5,426 nt of DNA from Actinomycetota bacterium. GTDB lineage: Bacteria; Actinomycetota; Actinomycetes; Actinomycetales; Microbacteriaceae. Positions 4,612 to 5,426 of this stretch are shown in pieces. Location: NCBI GenBank assembly GCA_009703545.1, contig WLFX01000080.1:1-5426 (forward strand), written 5' to 3'. Both the position numbers and the translations under genes were made by a program. The stretch's first letter is position 1; the number at the start of each line of letters is the position of its first letter. The notes below the pieces were generated by a model, which was given only the letters and a program-made list of their open reading frames with translations, was not told where the DNA came from and made no database searches.

Positions 4612-5426
4612 TCAACGCGATGGATCGAAAAGAACCTTGCCCTGGATTTGACCAGCGCCCAGTAGTTCAAGTTGAGTGCTGATTTCTGAGAGCGGGTACA
4701 CGCCCTCGATCAACTCTGCAGCCAAGGTGGTCGCTCCCAATATTTCGAGCGCCGGGCCAAGGTCGTGGTCACAGACATGGGCGAGGGTGGTTTGTATATT
4801 GATTTCGCTCATGACGATCTTGTGCACGTCAACTTCCTGTTTGGTTGATGGCAAACCGACCTGCAAAATGTTGCCACCTCGCTTCACCAAGCCAATGGCA
4901 AATTGAAGTTGACCGGGCGCACCGCTGGCCTCGATGATCACATCGATACCGGCGTCGCCGAAAATCTTCTTAATGTCGGCTTCGACGTTCTCGCCGACTT
5001 CAACGGTGTGATCTGCACCGAGCCTGGCTGCGCGCTCTAGTCGGCTTCCGCCAAAATCGAGCACGGTCACCTCTGCAGCGAAGAGATTCTTTAAACCAGC
5101 CAAAACAAACGTTCCAATGGCGCCAGCGCCAATCAGCAACACCCTGTCGCCATCGCGCACGCCGGCACGCCGCGCAGCATGTAAACCAACAGCCAATGGT
5201 TGCGCAATGCCAGCGGCATCCAAACTTAACCCGGCAGGAATCTTCACCAACGTGCTGGTCGGCACGGCAACGTACTCTGCCATTCCTCCATCGCGATTCA
5301 GCCCGAGAGTCACGTATTTTTCGCAAAGGTTGGTGCGCATTTCTGTGCAGCGCTTACAGGTGCCACATGAAATTCCTGCACCCGATGCCACCATGTCACC
5401 GGTCACGAATCCTGACGCGGCATCAA
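4612..5426 (-). CDS. Zinc-dependent MDR dehydrogenase, N-terminus beyond the right edge
   Basis: The reading frame is open to the window end; 271 residues are visible and roughly 75-85 N-terminal residues should lie outside. The missing part would hold the catalytic Cys and the GHE motif. Visible first is the structural-zinc lobe, CGTCKRCTEMRTNLC (C-x2-C-x2-C-x7-C, coded at about 5365-5321). Next come a GGMAEYVAVP segment, IAQPLAVGLHA at the position of the last catalytic-zinc ligand (Gln instead of the usual Glu), the Rossmann motif GAGAIG, and a second strand ending in Asp (VLDF), which favours NAD. The C-terminal catalytic segment ends in GKVLFDPSR. Such enzymes oxidise sugars, polyols, L-threonine or aldonates; the substrate is not evident. 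An internal GTG at 5406 is not a real start, because recognisable family sequence continues upstream of it. It is the first visible gene of the dehydrogenase operon, 25 nt before the next. Confidence 0.9.
   Translation of the reverse strand, partial: DAASGFVTGDMVASGAGISCGTCKRCTEMRTNLCEKYVTLGLNRDGGMAEYVAVPTSTLVKIPAGLSLDAAGIAQPLAVGLHAARRAGVRDGDRVLLIGAGAIGTFVLAGLKNLFAAEVTVLDFGGSRLERAARLGADHTVEVGENVEADIKKIFGDAGIDVIIEASGAPGQLQFAIGLVKRGGNILQVGLPSTKQEVDVHKIVMSEINIQTTLAHVCDHDLGPALEILGATTLAAELIEGVYPLSEISTQLELLGAGQIQGKVLFDPSR

Noticed and set aside
1..5426. CRISPR array, tRNA/rRNA, insertion sequence ends, attachment sites or a defence/toxin system.
   Set aside because: No regularly spaced repeats, transposase-like product, paired terminal repeats or RNA-gene signature were seen. 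Coding space is fully explained by metabolic and transport genes.

Overview
The window is bacterial and densely coded. It reads as part of an accessory carbon-utilisation locus. G+C is roughly 50-55 % by eye and falls in the spacer between 1.1 and 1.4 kb. Genes have purine-rich Shine-Dalgarno sites, short gaps and an intrinsic terminator. The protein style and moderate G+C would suit an actinobacterium, perhaps a lower-G+C Microbacteriaceae-like lineage. That is a weak guess, because there is no rRNA or marker gene here.

Layout, left to right. (1) The first few bases hold the start of a minus-strand gene that runs off the left edge. (2) At 60-1097, minus strand, is a complete RbsC-type sugar ABC-transporter permease, which would be co-transcribed with the edge gene. 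(3) The spacer between the permease and the next gene is a divergent control region. It holds a 7-bp-arm inverted repeat, a second GTTCA/TGAAC site, an 8-bp direct repeat and candidate promoters for both directions. (4) At 1398-2480, plus strand, is a short-chain-fold reductase carrying the motifs of the PRISE family (progesterone 5-beta-reductase / iridoid synthase-like enone reductases). (5) At about 2505-2538 is a strong hairpin terminator between convergent genes, with its T-tract on the minus strand. (6) From 2551 to the right edge are three consecutive minus-strand genes, all medium-chain zinc-dependent dehydrogenases (MDR), spaced 2 and 25 nt apart. Transcription runs from the right edge: the edge dehydrogenase (N-terminus missing), then a 2,3-butanediol-dehydrogenase-like enzyme, then a shorter dehydrogenase without the structural-zinc cysteines, then the terminator.

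Inferred biology: a carbohydrate or polyol-like compound is imported by the RbsC-type transporter and oxidised by a set of NAD-dependent polyol/diol dehydrogenases. The PRISE-like reductase may act on an enone or related carbonyl intermediate. The substrate cannot be read from the sequence. Each family is recognisable. What is less ordinary is the combination of three non-identical MDR enzymes in one operon beside a PRISE-type reductase and a divergent sugar permease. I see no CRISPR array, insertion sequence, tRNA, rRNA or phage gene, and nothing that clearly amounts to a wholly new system.
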